Assembly: GCA_012862575.1 (NCBI GenBank) | Contig: BLSF01000033.1 | Span: 62,001-126,000 of the forward strand | Length of the DNA stretch: 64,000 bases | Reading direction: 5' to 3' | Source: Parietichytrium sp. I65-24A | Taxonomy: Eukaryota > Sar > Bigyra > Thraustochytrida > Thraustochytriidae | Shown: in pieces, positions 20,815 to 30,509 of the stretch | How positions within the stretch are numbered: the first letter of the stretch is position 1 | Layout: every line of letters starts with the position of its first letter | The notes under the pieces: generated by a model | The model's input: the letters and a program-made list of their open reading frames with translations, nothing else | Databases searched by the model: none | Told to the model about the DNA's origin: nothing | Translations under genes and position numbers: made by a program

Positions 20815-22308
20815 ATGCCGAGCACCCTCACGCTTGCTTTTGTGTGGGTGGCGGCAGGCTGGGCAGTGCAGTTGTCCGGCGCAACATTTGTCGCCCGGGA
20901 CACGAGCTCGCTGCAAGAGCTCCAGATTGATTACGTTGTGAACGTCTACGAGGAGTTTGGAAAACAACAAATCCAGGCTGAAAATGTGCCCGTGTTCATT
21001 CTGGACGAGTCAATAAACGAGAAGCGATGCGAGGCGCTGCAGAACGGATATGCTCTCAACTACAGCGAGCTTGGAATCACTCGCGACACAATAGTTCTCC
21101 TGCACCCCGGCTTCGATGACACATGCAACGGTGCTTTGGGCACGTGGTCCACTATGGAATATCTTCGTGACTTATGTGCCATGAGCGACATCTTCGTGTT
21201 TGTTTTTGAACCGACGACATACCCAGGGCTCTACGCGTTTGGGCATCCTGGAGATCACTTTGCCTCCCTGTACGCTAGTTACACAGGTCTGCGCGAATGT
21301 TCTATGCTAAACTTCGCGCTCCCAGACCAGGCAGCGTGGGACTTCCTTGCAAACAGCCCCGATCTGGTCGGGAACATCTCACGAGATGACTCCAAAGCCG
21401 TTCAAATTTACGAGTCTTTCATTGTACAGTTCATGTTCCGAGGAGTGCTGACAACAGGGTCCTTCGCGGTTTGCGCTCGCGCAGCAGTAAACCTCTATCA
21501 AAGGTACAAACACAACAAGCTTCCTGCAGTCCACGTCCAGGTGCTGGTTCTCAATTTGGTCATTATGCTCTTCTGCGGTATACTGGAAATCTTTGGAACA
21601 ACTTTCATCTCGGACACCTTGCCGTTTGGACTTACAATCGCGATGTATATGGGGGGCTTTGGGACCGGAGTTGCGAGTGACTACATTGTGGCGGTCATGT
21701 ACAGCGATCTCACCGGCGCAGTCATGTTCCGCAGGTCCGGACAAGCTATGATCAGACGTCGATGGTTGTATTTCGCCATGGCCTACGCGCTAATTGGTCT
21801 GGACTTTGCGACCTGTACTCTGCTCGGGCACCTGACTCTCCAAAGGCTCTGGTTCGCCCTGGTGATTCTCCCCTTGTTGTGCACGTTTTCGCAAATATTT
21901 GTTCTTGTGTTTCTCGTAAAACAAACGCGTAGATTGCTTCGCCTCCTGGAATACCAACAGTCCACGGAAACCAATGCAAGCACAAGGACAACGAGCCTAC
22001 TTCACAGACAGCTGTCGTTTTGGATAAGATGCACCGTCGTAAGCTCCATGCTTGGAATCGTCGCGATATGTATGTTTTTCTCTCGCATCGTCTTCATGGG
22101 GCCGTGGGCGTATCTAATGACGTTTTACCTTTTCCGGATCAGTCGCGTGGCGACAAGTCTCAGCCAGGTTCAGTCCGCCAAACTTCCTGTGTCACAAGGC
22201 AACCGCGTCTCCCCGTCCATCGAAGAGTCCAGGGCTTCCGCCAAACCCAAGCCTTCTGCTGCTAGTCCCGACAGCCCCGATACCCCCACATCCCCAGCCC
22301 CTTATTAG
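20815..22308 (+). CDS. Orphan seven-transmembrane protein with cysteine-containing ectodomain, copy 2
   Basis: A 497-residue paralogue of the preceding gene. The ATG at 20815 begins a signal peptide of about 24 residues. The ectodomain repeats the same anchors: VPVF, then HPGFDDTCNGALGTW, a YLRDLC motif, FVFEPTTYPGLY, FGHPGDHFASLY and LRECSMLN. Seven hydrophobic helices follow (beginning about residues 203, 238, 268, 303, 325, 378 and 400). The last ends in ISRVATSLSQVQSAKLP, which copy 1 matches closely. The tail is Ser/Pro-rich and could be phosphorylated. The two copies are clearly homologous but diverged, so the duplication is not recent. A cell-surface receptor or transporter-like role is inference from topology only. 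Confidence 0.8.
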   Translation: MPSTLTLAFVWVAAGWAVQLSGATFVARDTSSLQELQIDYVVNVYEEFGKQQIQAENVPVFILDESINEKRCEALQNGYALNYSELGITRDTIVLLHPGFDDTCNGALGTWSTMEYLRDLCAMSDIFVFVFEPTTYPGLYAFGHPGDHFASLYASYTGLRECSMLNFALPDQAAWDFLANSPDLVGNISRDDSKAVQIYESFIVQFMFRGVLTTGSFAVCARAAVNLYQRYKHNKLPAVHVQVLVLNLVIMLFCGILEIFGTTFISDTLPFGLTIAMYMGGFGTGVASDYIVAVMYSDLTGAVMFRRSGQAMIRRRWLYFAMAYALIGLDFATCTLLGHLTLQRLWFALVILPLLCTFSQIFVLVFLVKQTRRLLRLLEYQQSTETNASTRTTSLLHRQLSFWIRCTVVSSMLGIVAICMFFSRIVFMGPWAYLMTFYLFRISRVATSLSQVQSAKLPVSQGNRVSPSIEESRASAKPKPSAASPDSPDTPTSPAPY

Positions 22309-22748
22309 TCTCTCAGACCTATCAATCAAACTCCAACTTCCAGCGAATCAAACAAGCATTTCCCATCTCCGACATTGGTATTCGACGGAAGACCTTCATC
22401 CACTACCACTGCTCTTTCCGTTTTCCATTATCTCCTCTCTCGCGCCCGCCCCGAGAACCCACTTTTCGGTTCCAGTCGCACCCACCACTACCCCATCTCT
22501 CTAACACTCCTATCCATAGAACCCGGGAACCGAAGACTGCCCAGCCAACCCCACTTGCATGTATTTCTCTTACTATTCTTTTAGTTAGTGCGTGCATACA
22601 CAGCATACATCGTGACTTCGAAAAGGGGGAAAAAAGGGCCCGGCGAGGACACAGCTCGCGGGATTCGAGCTTCGGGCGCCTCAACTCTCTCTCTCTCACA
22701 CACACACTCACTCTCTCTTTCAGTGTGTGCCATCGGGCAGCGCGCGGC
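22309..22748. other. Intergenic region upstream of DDX46
   Basis: Pyrimidine-rich sequence leading to the helicase start, including a TCTCTC/CACACA microsatellite at about 22686-22722 immediately before the ATG. No gene seen. Confidence 0.5.
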
Positions 22749-25700
22749 ATGGGCGCGGACGAGGATGATGCGCAGCGCAAGAAGCGCGAGCGGCAGGAGC
22801 GGCTGCGCAAGTGGCGCGAGCAGCAGCAGCGCGGGGAGCAGAAGGAGCAGAAGGAACAGAAGGAACAAAGCGCGCCGGACGCCGGGTCCACCAGCACCAG
22901 CACCAGCAGCGCGCCGCTGGTGAGCCTGCGCAAGCGAAAACGCGACCCGGCGGGCGCGCTCTCGCGGGTCGCAGATGACGACGACGGTGAAGACGGCGGG
23001 GGCGACGACGGCGAAGCTGGCGCAGGACGACGCCATGCCGGCAGGATGCGCCGCCTCATGTTTGCCAGCCTCCAGACGGACAGCGCGGCAGACCCCGAAC
23101 TCGGCGGAGCGGGCAACGGCGGAGGGAACGCCCGCGCCGCGGATGGCGATGGCGATGGCGGTGACGGTGACGGCGGCGAGGAGAAGGGGAATGGGAATGG
23201 GAAGGCGGACGAGGACGAGGACGAGGAGGACACGCTGGAGGCGTACATGGCGACCATCGCCGCGCAGGCGGGCAGCCACGTGCGCGAGGCAGACGACGCA
23301 GACGTGCATGGCGTGCATGGCGGGGGAAGTGGCGAGGCCCATGCGGCCGAGGACATGGACGTGGACGCGGAAGCTGCTGGCTCGTCTGGCGCGGCGGACG
23401 CGCGGGTGATCACGCTGGCGGAGATTTTGGGCGGCGGCGGCGGCGGTGGCGAGGAGGAAGGCAAGCGGGACGAGCGCGCAGCGGGCGGGGCGCCACCATC
23501 GACGGGAGCGGGGTGGTCGCGGCGCGAGGACGAGGCGTTCCATCGCGCGTTCGTGGCACAGGTGAAGCAGCAGCAGCGCGAGGAGGAGGAGCGGCAGCGG
23601 GAGATCCGGGAGAAGAGGGAGCGGGACGAACGCGAAGCGGCGGCGGCGGTACTGGAGGCTCCCAAGGAGCTTACCAAGGGCGACGGCGGCCAGGAAGGCA
23701 CGGGGCTCATGGCGCAGGACGACGGAAGCCACGAGGCAGTGCTGGCCGGCGAGGAGGTGGGCGTGTCGGCGATCGAGTTGCTCAAGGAACGCATCAGGAA
23801 GAAGGATCTTAAGCCCGTAGACCATGACACCATTGAGTATGCGCCGTTTCGTAAGCACTTTTACGTTCCCGCGCCTGCCATCGACAGGATGGAGAAAGAA
23901 GACGTGGACAAGATCCGCGAAGAGCTTGAGATTAGCGTGCGCGGCGCCAAGCCGCTCCCTAACCCGATCGAAGAGTGGGCGCAGGCCGGTCTTCCGGAGC
24001 GGGTGATGAAGGTCTTGGAAAAGCGCGAGTGGGAAAAGCCGTTCCCCATTCAGAGGCAGGCGCTGCCCATTATCATGAGCGGCCGCGACATGATCGGTGT
24101 CGCCAAGACGGGGAGTGGCAAGACACTAGCTTTTCTGCTCCCGCTCTTCCGGCACATCCTCTACCAGCCCCCGCTCCAGCCTGGTGACGGTCCGATCGGC
24201 CTGTTGATGGCGCCTGCAAGAGAACTCGCAGTGCAGATACACACCGAGATACGCAAGTTCTCTAAGGCCGTGGGCTTGCAGAGTGTGTGTTGTTATGGTG
24301 GTGTGGGTATCAAGGACCAGATCAGCGCCATCAAACGAGGGACTGAGATCCTTGTGGGAACACCCGGGCGCATCATCGAGCTCCTTTGCATCAACCATGG
24401 CAAGCTGCTCAATCTCCAGCGCGTAACCTACGTTGTACTTGATGAGGCCGACAGGATGTTCGACATGGGGTTTGAGCCGCAAGTCATGCGCATCATCCGA
24501 AATATTCGACCGAACCGCCAAATCGTCATGTTCTCCGCCACGTTCCCACCCCTGGTAGAGCGCGTAGCTAAGGTGGAGCTGCGCGAGAAACCAGTACTTC
24601 TTGTCGTGGGAGGCAAGGCCAAAGCCTCGGGCAAGATCCAGCAGTTCGTGGAGGTTCGAGAGCCTCAGGACAAATTTCCCCGTCTCCTGCACTTGCTCGG
24701 CGACTGGTACGAGAAGGGCAACATTCTCGTCTTTGTCAAGAGCCAAGAATCGTGCGACAAGCTCTTTCAGCAGCTGCTGCAAAGCGGCTATCGCGGCACC
24801 TCCTTGCACGGAGGTAAAGATCAGCTCGATCGAGACTCCACCATTGAAGATTTTAAGCGGAAACGCGAAACGTTGATGGTCGCCACCAGCGTGGCTGGTC
24901 GCGGCCTTGACGTGCCAGACCTCTGCCTCGTCATCAATTACGATGTCCCAAACCATCTTGAAGACTACATTCATCGAATTGGAAGAACCGGTCGCGCTGG
25001 GAGGGACGGCACTGCATACACGTTTATCTCGCCTGAAGAGGAAAAATACGCGCCAGATTTAGTGCGAGCCTTGAGTGACGCAAAGCAAGACATCCCCCCG
25101 GAGCTCATTGCTTTAAACGACTCCTTTCGGGCGAAGCTGGAGAAGGGGGAGGCCAAGTTTCGCAATTCTGGGTACCGTGGGCATGGGTTCACGTTCGACG
25201 AAAACGAGAAAACTGATCAGAAGAAACAGCAAGAACTCCTCCGGATGCAACAAGCAATTAGTCTGGGCCTTCGAGATGCTGATGAGGTGCTTCCAACGGA
25301 GGCTGTAGGAGCGCAGACAACGTCGTCGGTCCAAAGTAGTGTGATGGCCCAATCGATGCCGCCTCCGCGCACACCAGTGGCCTCTGCTCAATCTGCAGGG
25401 GCGGAGATTAGCGCAACTGCGAGTGCTTCCGCGCCAAATGCTTCGAATGCCACCGCTGATAGTGACAATAGTTCTGGTCCAATCGACGAGGCAAAGGCTA
25501 AGGTGATGCGCCTGGTCAGCCAGTTTGCAGCAACCGCGCCGAAAGAAAGCGCCTTCAGCAAACGCCCTGCCCCTCCGAATGTGCCCGACCCGAGCACTCC
25601 TTATTTTGTAAAGGAAATTGTCATTAACGACTACCCTTCGCAAGCTCGATACCGAGTCACGCACAGAGACACGGTGGACAGAATTAATGATGAGACGGGC

Positions 25701-25916
25701 TGTGCGGTTGTTGCCAAAGGGGTCCACGTTCCTCCCGGGCGAACAGCCAATGCTGGCGAGAGACCTTTGTATCTAATGATTGAAGGGCCATCCGAGTACG
25801 ATGTGTCTCGAGCGGGCAATGAGGTCATGCGTATTCTGGAGGAGACTACTATTGATGTGAGCATGCGCACTGGAGCGAGACAGCCGACGACCGGTCGGTA
25901 TTCGGTTCTGAACTGA
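22749..25916 (+). CDS. DDX46: Pre-mRNA splicing DEAD-box helicase Prp5/DDX46
   Basis: A 1,055-residue intronless gene. Prp5/DDX46 is the ATP-dependent helicase that remodels U2 snRNP at the branch point so the pre-spliceosome can form. The N-terminal third is charged and low-complexity (RERQERLRKWREQQQ, Asp/Gly/Glu runs), as in the family. The helicase core carries the Q motif before the Walker A AKTGSGKT, PARELA, GTPGR, DEAD, SAT, and C-terminal GRGLD and HRIGRTGRAG. The C-terminal extension, from INDYPSQARYRVTHRD through PPGR to YLMIEGPSE, is specific to DDX46/Prp5 and separates it from DDX42 and DDX23. The ATG at 22749 was preferred to an upstream non-ATG extension. The first 900 bases are visibly much richer in GC than the core. 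It converges on the next gene with only 174 bp between stops. Confidence 0.95.
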   Translation: MGADEDDAQRKKRERQERLRKWREQQQRGEQKEQKEQKEQSAPDAGSTSTSTSSAPLVSLRKRKRDPAGALSRVADDDDGEDGGGDDGEAGAGRRHAGRMRRLMFASLQTDSAADPELGGAGNGGGNARAADGDGDGGDGDGGEEKGNGNGKADEDEDEEDTLEAYMATIAAQAGSHVREADDADVHGVHGGGSGEAHAAEDMDVDAEAAGSSGAADARVITLAEILGGGGGGGEEEGKRDERAAGGAPPSTGAGWSRREDEAFHRAFVAQVKQQQREEEERQREIREKRERDEREAAAAVLEAPKELTKGDGGQEGTGLMAQDDGSHEAVLAGEEVGVSAIELLKERIRKKDLKPVDHDTIEYAPFRKHFYVPAPAIDRMEKEDVDKIREELEISVRGAKPLPNPIEEWAQAGLPERVMKVLEKREWEKPFPIQRQALPIIMSGRDMIGVAKTGSGKTLAFLLPLFRHILYQPPLQPGDGPIGLLMAPARELAVQIHTEIRKFSKAVGLQSVCCYGGVGIKDQISAIKRGTEILVGTPGRIIELLCINHGKLLNLQRVTYVVLDEADRMFDMGFEPQVMRIIRNIRPNRQIVMFSATFPPLVERVAKVELREKPVLLVVGGKAKASGKIQQFVEVREPQDKFPRLLHLLGDWYEKGNILVFVKSQESCDKLFQQLLQSGYRGTSLHGGKDQLDRDSTIEDFKRKRETLMVATSVAGRGLDVPDLCLVINYDVPNHLEDYIHRIGRTGRAGRDGTAYTFISPEEEKYAPDLVRALSDAKQDIPPELIALNDSFRAKLEKGEAKFRNSGYRGHGFTFDENEKTDQKKQQELLRMQQAISLGLRDADEVLPTEAVGAQTTSSVQSSVMAQSMPPPRTPVASAQSAGAEISATASASAPNASNATADSDNSSGPIDEAKAKVMRLVSQFAATAPKESAFSKRPAPPNVPDPSTPYFVKEIVINDYPSQARYRVTHRDTVDRINDETGCAVVAKGVHVPPGRTANAGERPLYLMIEGPSEYDVSRAGNEVMRILEETTIDVSMRTGARQPTTGRYSVLN

Positions 25917-26090
25917 TTATTTAAAAAGGTACTCTTCGCTATTTTAAATTTAACTTTTGCAGGTGTGTATGTAGTACGCTTTCAGATTCCATTTCTCAGA
26001 GAACCACATTCGTTCATAACGAGAACCACGCTTCTTTCGCATGCTGTTCATGATTCGTGTCGGACTGCCTTATTCAAGGAGCAAGGAAGC

Positions 26091-29000
26091 CTAAAACATC
26101 CCTCCAAAGAGATCCTCGGGCGAATACGTGATGTTGAAGTGCTTGAGAACGAGAGCCACCACATCCCTTGTGAACGAGCGGTCCAGCGTAAGACAGTTGA
26201 CAAGAACGCTCAAAATAATTCCTCGCTCTGGGATTACAATGACCAAAGACCCTCCGAACCCGTGGTGGCAAAGCACGCGGAGCTTCGACGGGCCGCACCG
26301 ATACACTTGCATTCCTAGCGTCCAATTCCACTCTCCAAATAGTGGACTTGTCTCCTTACGCAAGGGTTTCTCGGTAAGCCGCACTGCAAGGCGCATTGAG
26401 GTGGAATGGAAGAAGACCCACTGCAAGAACCCTGCAAGGCCTTTTGCGGTTCCAAAAGCTCCGAAAGACGGGATGATAGCATCCCGGAATTTGGGGTCAT
26501 TTGGACAGCATGGATCTAGCAAAACTCCGGATGGTAATTTAAAGCCAGATTTCGGCCCCGGAGACTTGACGGACTCTGGCGCTTTCCCTTGACCAAGCTT
26601 CGGTCCCACTGCCTCGGAACCAGGCGCGGTTTCTTCTGGAGGAGAGGAGCCCGTATTCTCAAAGTCTTTCTTGGCTGTGCTCAAAGCTGGATCGATGGAT
26701 GAACCTTTGCCGTTACCATTTACGGACGATGATGACGATGAGGATGAGGATGATGATGATGAGGAGGCGGAAGCAGGAGGTGGCTGCGACGCGGCTGCCG
26801 ATGTTGCTCCCCCAAAGAGCTCGTTCGGACTCTTGCCACTCATCACCATACCTCTTAGTAGGTCTGCGAAACCATTCGTGAGAGTGGCCACGGAGAACCT
26901 TTGCTCTGATAGTGGTATGTTTGCAAGATTAAGCGCAACCTCGTCGGCCAAGCCGGCGTCCTCCAAAAAGTCGTGGCAAATATCAGAGTAGCTCTTGTGA
27001 AGCACTTTTTCCAGTAAACCTGCCAATGCGAAGCCGACGGTAAAGATCTGGTACTTTGATTCAGTGTTGCTGATACCGACAGCGAACGGCGCCTTAAACT
27101 CCTCGAGTTTGCGTAGGTTGATCTCATACTTGCTAAGAGTCGAAGGCGAGCTCATTGGCCCAATGACGTCCTCTAAAATATCAGAGTACGAAAGAATGTC
27201 AGCAATTGTGGCATGCTCGTGGTAGAATTCTGGCCAGAATTTACGAACCTTGTCATTCAGCATAATGGTTCCGCTGTCCTGCAGCTTGTATAAGATTAAA
27301 ATCGGAAGCAGGCGGGACAAGTCCAACAAAGGAAATAATGATGTCTCTTGGACCTTGGCTGGTCCCAGCTCATCTAAGACTCCTGAAGCGCTGTTGACGA
27401 CCAGGTTTCCTTTGGAGATGCAAGCCACCTGGGCTCCGAGAAAAGTACGCACGGCGAAGCCGTCGCTCGAGCCGTCCTCCTCTTCTTCCATCTCTCCCGT
27501 AGAGTACTTTTGAATCAGGTTGTCCACTTTGGCCTGTAAAGTGGAGTCCTTGGTGCTCACGGAATGGCTCCGCAGGGAGGAGGTGGTGGAGCGCGCAACG
27601 GGCGTTGACTTTACCGAGGATGCGGAAGGCGATGGCGGGTTTTGTTGATTTGGGGTCGGGGAGTTCGCAACAAGCTTGAGGTTGTCCTGCGCGATGGCAA
27701 GGCGCGCATAGTCCCCCATGATATCAATATAGCTGATTGGGGCGTCCAGCGTAGCACACAATCCGCGGATGAGACCCAAAACACGGAAAAGGAAGATGAG
27801 CGAGTCAGGAAAGCTAGAAAAGAAGCGCCCTTGCTTCTTCGGGTCTTCGGCGAGGTCCTCTTTGCGTTGCTCTCGCCGGCGTTTCGAAAATTCTCTCTGA
27901 GCAGCTCGTTGCGACTTGCGGTCCCCAGTATCCCGCAGCAAGTGCGAGAAGAACTCCATATCTCTCTCTGGATGCTCTTCCGACTGAGAGTTCTTGTACC
28001 CCACTCGAGCGATCCCATCACTGACGCCGGACACGCTGAGGTTCGAGATGCCGTACACGAGTCTGGCATAGCCCATCCTCTGTTCGTGGGGTATATTCAC
28101 GACCATACCAAAGTCGAGAAGGACAGGTCTTGCAGTGCCTTCCTCCGAGATGGAAACCATGACGTTTCCGGGGTGCGGATCGGCATTAAACAACCCATCA
28201 ACGTACAGTTGGGTGGAGTACGCCTGCACTACCCTCTTCATCAAAGCGCTACGGTCCACAGCGAACAGGTCGAGTTGATCCAAATCGGTGATCTTGAAGC
28301 CATGAATGAAGGTCATGCAAAACGCAGACTTGGACACGAATGCATGCAAAGGCTTCGGAACCAAGACCTGGCTGCCAAAGCACACCGAGTCAGCGTAGTT
28401 GTAGTCGTCGTCCACCAGCAGCCCACGCTTGCGCAGGTTGGCCCTTACACGAAAGAGGTTGTCGGCTTCGATGCCAAAGTCAAGTTCCTTCAACATCTCA
28501 CTTTCCCAGGCCTTTAGCAAACTCTTGGCGACATCAAACTTGGGATTGAGCCAGGCGATAAACCTCACGATTCGGCCAAAAGCGACGACATCCGAGAGCA
28601 TGATGTCGACAATTCCCTCGTGCTGCACCTTGACAGCCACCTCCAGTTCCTCCTCGACAAAGGTGCCTTCTTCGCCAGGACCGGCCCTGGGACACACCCC
28701 GGCCCGGATGACCGCGCGGTGGACTTGAGCGACGCTCGCGCTTGCCATTGGTGTATATTCAAAGGTCTCGAAAATGTCCACCACAGAGTGGCCAAATGCC
28801 TGTTCGATACAGCGGTCCACGTACTCTGGGGAGTCAAAGGGCATGTCGTCCTGGAGCTTCTCCAAGACGAGACCCCAATGCGGAGGAATGATATCTGCGC
28901 GGCTCCCGACGTACTGGCCGAATTTGACAAATACGGAGCGCAGCTGTAAGATCTGGTCGCAGACGAAGGGCGCAAGGGCTCTGTCGAGCTGCTCGTAGAG

Positions 29001-30509
29001 CGGGACGACGATGCGCTCGGGCATCTTGAGCATCTTGGTGAAGATGAGGTGCACCGAGTAGTACGCGAGGATCACGAAGAACGCGGTGGCATAGATGCGG
29101 AGGAGCCTTCCAAAGAAGCGGATCGACAGGTTGACGAGCAGGCATCCAAGAATGATACCGAGAAAGCTGAAAGGCCTTGCTCGCACGAGCCCAGCAAGCA
29201 GCTCGGCCCAAGTGGTGGGCGAGATCATTTGTGGCAGCACATCGGAGGAGAACCATTTCAAGCCAGACTGGACAGCGGCAGCGGAGATGCCGCCTTGCTG
29301 TTGCTGCTGGCCGGTGTACCCGTAGGCGAGGGCACACGCGCCGATTCCGACCGCATTTATCTTCACCCTGTGCGAAAAGAGCACAATACTACCGAGGGAG
29401 TATATGAGCCGAAGCGGAGAGACCTGCCATTGGGCGACGCCAAGCATGGTGCCAAGAACATTCCGCCAGGACCATCCGACAAGCGCCAGTAGCCCGATCG
29501 CTGGCGCAACGGAGAGCGCCGCGCGGCGGATGGTCTTGGCGAGCCTGGCCTGCTCGAACCCGTCCAGCACGGCCTCCACCTTGCGAAGCTTGAGCAGCAT
29601 CTTACGCGCTGACACGATCACCGACATGGTCCTGGGCTCCACCGCCGCGTTGATTGGTGTTTCCTGCCTCTGCTGCACGTGCGCCAGCAGCCTGTCCACC
29701 GGGAGCCTCCCGTCATCGCCACTCCCCTTGCCAGCTCCGCTCGAGATTCCTGTTCCCGTGTGGGCCAACTGCGAGCGGGAGACCAGGCGCCTGGCGTGGC
29801 AGCGCGTGCACACGCGTTTGTCGCCCACCTTGTTGGCCGAGCAGTTGCCGCACACAACCGCGCCGCACGCCCTGCAGTGGTGCCTTCTGAACAGCAGGCT
29901 GAATCGCGCCAGGCACACCGTGCACCTGTCCGCCAGCGCGTCCTGCTGCCACTGCGGGTGGCTCTCGTCCAGCACCAGCACCGGCACCAGCATCTCCTGT
30001 TCCTCGATCGTTCCCTGCTGCTGCTGTTCCTGATCCTCGCTTCCTTCTCGCGCGCCGCTCTTCTTCTCTGTCCTCGTCGCCACCTGCGCGAGCCGCGGGC
30101 CGAACGGCATTTGGTCCGCCGGCACATGCTCCAGCGCCACTTTCGCCACGTCGCGAGCGTGTTCCGAGAACATCGCCGCGGCCTGCTGAACCTGCGCGCG
30201 CGTGCCCGCGTACGTCACGCGTCCGCGCAGAAACGCACTGGCTATGCGCTCGCGCCCGGTGGCCAGCCGTTCCACTGTGCGCAGGTCCGCGCGGATCTCC
30301 ACGAGGTCGGGATCTGCCGCGGTGTCCGCGGCGCTGGGCGAGGACACCACGCGCCCGCCGCCTCCCGCAGCTGTCTGCACCAGCCACGTGCCCGCGTCGC
30401 GTACGGAAAGCAGCACGGACGTGCGCCGAGAAAAGTTTCCGCGCCGGAGGACGGTGTCCGCGCTGCGCATCACCGCATCCAGCTGCGCCTTCGCCGTAGA
30501 GTCCCCCAT
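26091..30509 (-). CDS. SCP2-like / FYVE / ABC1 (UbiB/ADCK) kinase / beta-lactamase-like fusion
   Basis: A 1,472-residue single-exon protein starting at the first ATG (30509). Domains in order: an N-terminal region resembling SCP2 lipid-carrier domains (about 10-125; LRTVERLATGRERI, then AFLRGRVTYAG); a FYVE-type zinc finger (about 191-242) with RRHHCRACG and four CxxC pairs, expected to bind phosphatidylinositol 3-phosphate; hydrophobic helices; an ABC1/UbiB atypical kinase with the KFGQ motif, an Ala-rich ASASVAQVHRA loop, VAVKVQ lysine, NADPHPGN and LLDFGM; then a beta-lactamase/serine hydrolase-like domain with poly-Ser insertion. The Ser-x-x-Lys site of active beta-lactamases reads DLSR here, so hydrolase activity is doubtful. 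Arabidopsis At5g24810 joins ABC1 kinase and beta-lactamase in the same order; the SCP2 and FYVE parts are extra. A role in lipid or quinone homeostasis at an endosome-like or organelle membrane is inference. Confidence 0.85.
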   Translation of the reverse strand: MGDSTAKAQLDAVMRSADTVLRRGNFSRRTSVLLSVRDAGTWLVQTAAGGGGRVVSSPSAADTAADPDLVEIRADLRTVERLATGRERIASAFLRGRVTYAGTRAQVQQAAAMFSEHARDVAKVALEHVPADQMPFGPRLAQVATRTEKKSGAREGSEDQEQQQQGTIEEQEMLVPVLVLDESHPQWQQDALADRCTVCLARFSLLFRRHHCRACGAVVCGNCSANKVGDKRVCTRCHARRLVSRSQLAHTGTGISSGAGKGSGDDGRLPVDRLLAHVQQRQETPINAAVEPRTMSVIVSARKMLLKLRKVEAVLDGFEQARLAKTIRRAALSVAPAIGLLALVGWSWRNVLGTMLGVAQWQVSPLRLIYSLGSIVLFSHRVKINAVGIGACALAYGYTGQQQQQGGISAAAVQSGLKWFSSDVLPQMISPTTWAELLAGLVRARPFSFLGIILGCLLVNLSIRFFGRLLRIYATAFFVILAYYSVHLIFTKMLKMPERIVVPLYEQLDRALAPFVCDQILQLRSVFVKFGQYVGSRADIIPPHWGLVLEKLQDDMPFDSPEYVDRCIEQAFGHSVVDIFETFEYTPMASASVAQVHRAVIRAGVCPRAGPGEEGTFVEEELEVAVKVQHEGIVDIMLSDVVAFGRIVRFIAWLNPKFDVAKSLLKAWESEMLKELDFGIEADNLFRVRANLRKRGLLVDDDYNYADSVCFGSQVLVPKPLHAFVSKSAFCMTFIHGFKITDLDQLDLFAVDRSALMKRVVQAYSTQLYVDGLFNADPHPGNVMVSISEEGTARPVLLDFGMVVNIPHEQRMGYARLVYGISNLSVSGVSDGIARVGYKNSQSEEHPERDMEFFSHLLRDTGDRKSQRAAQREFSKRRREQRKEDLAEDPKKQGRFFSSFPDSLIFLFRVLGLIRGLCATLDAPISYIDIMGDYARLAIAQDNLKLVANSPTPNQQNPPSPSASSVKSTPVARSTTSSLRSHSVSTKDSTLQAKVDNLIQKYSTGEMEEEEDGSSDGFAVRTFLGAQVACISKGNLVVNSASGVLDELGPAKVQETSLFPLLDLSRLLPILILYKLQDSGTIMLNDKVRKFWPEFYHEHATIADILSYSDILEDVIGPMSSPSTLSKYEINLRKLEEFKAPFAVGISNTESKYQIFTVGFALAGLLEKVLHKSYSDICHDFLEDAGLADEVALNLANIPLSEQRFSVATLTNGFADLLRGMVMSGKSPNELFGGATSAAASQPPPASASSSSSSSSSSSSSSVNGNGKGSSIDPALSTAKKDFENTGSSPPEETAPGSEAVGPKLGQGKAPESVKSPGPKSGFKLPSGVLLDPCCPNDPKFRDAIIPSFGAFGTAKGLAGFLQWVFFHSTSMRLAVRLTEKPLRKETSPLFGEWNWTLGMQVYRCGPSKLRVLCHHGFGGSLVIVIPERGIILSVLVNCLTLDRSFTRDVVALVLKHFNITYSPEDLFGGMF

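Noticed and set aside
22403-23858. Two long minus-strand frames of over 400 codons
   Set aside because: Both lie opposite the GC-rich charged N-terminus of DDX46 and consist of Ser/Pro/Ala or Leu/Val/Arg runs expected from such DNA.
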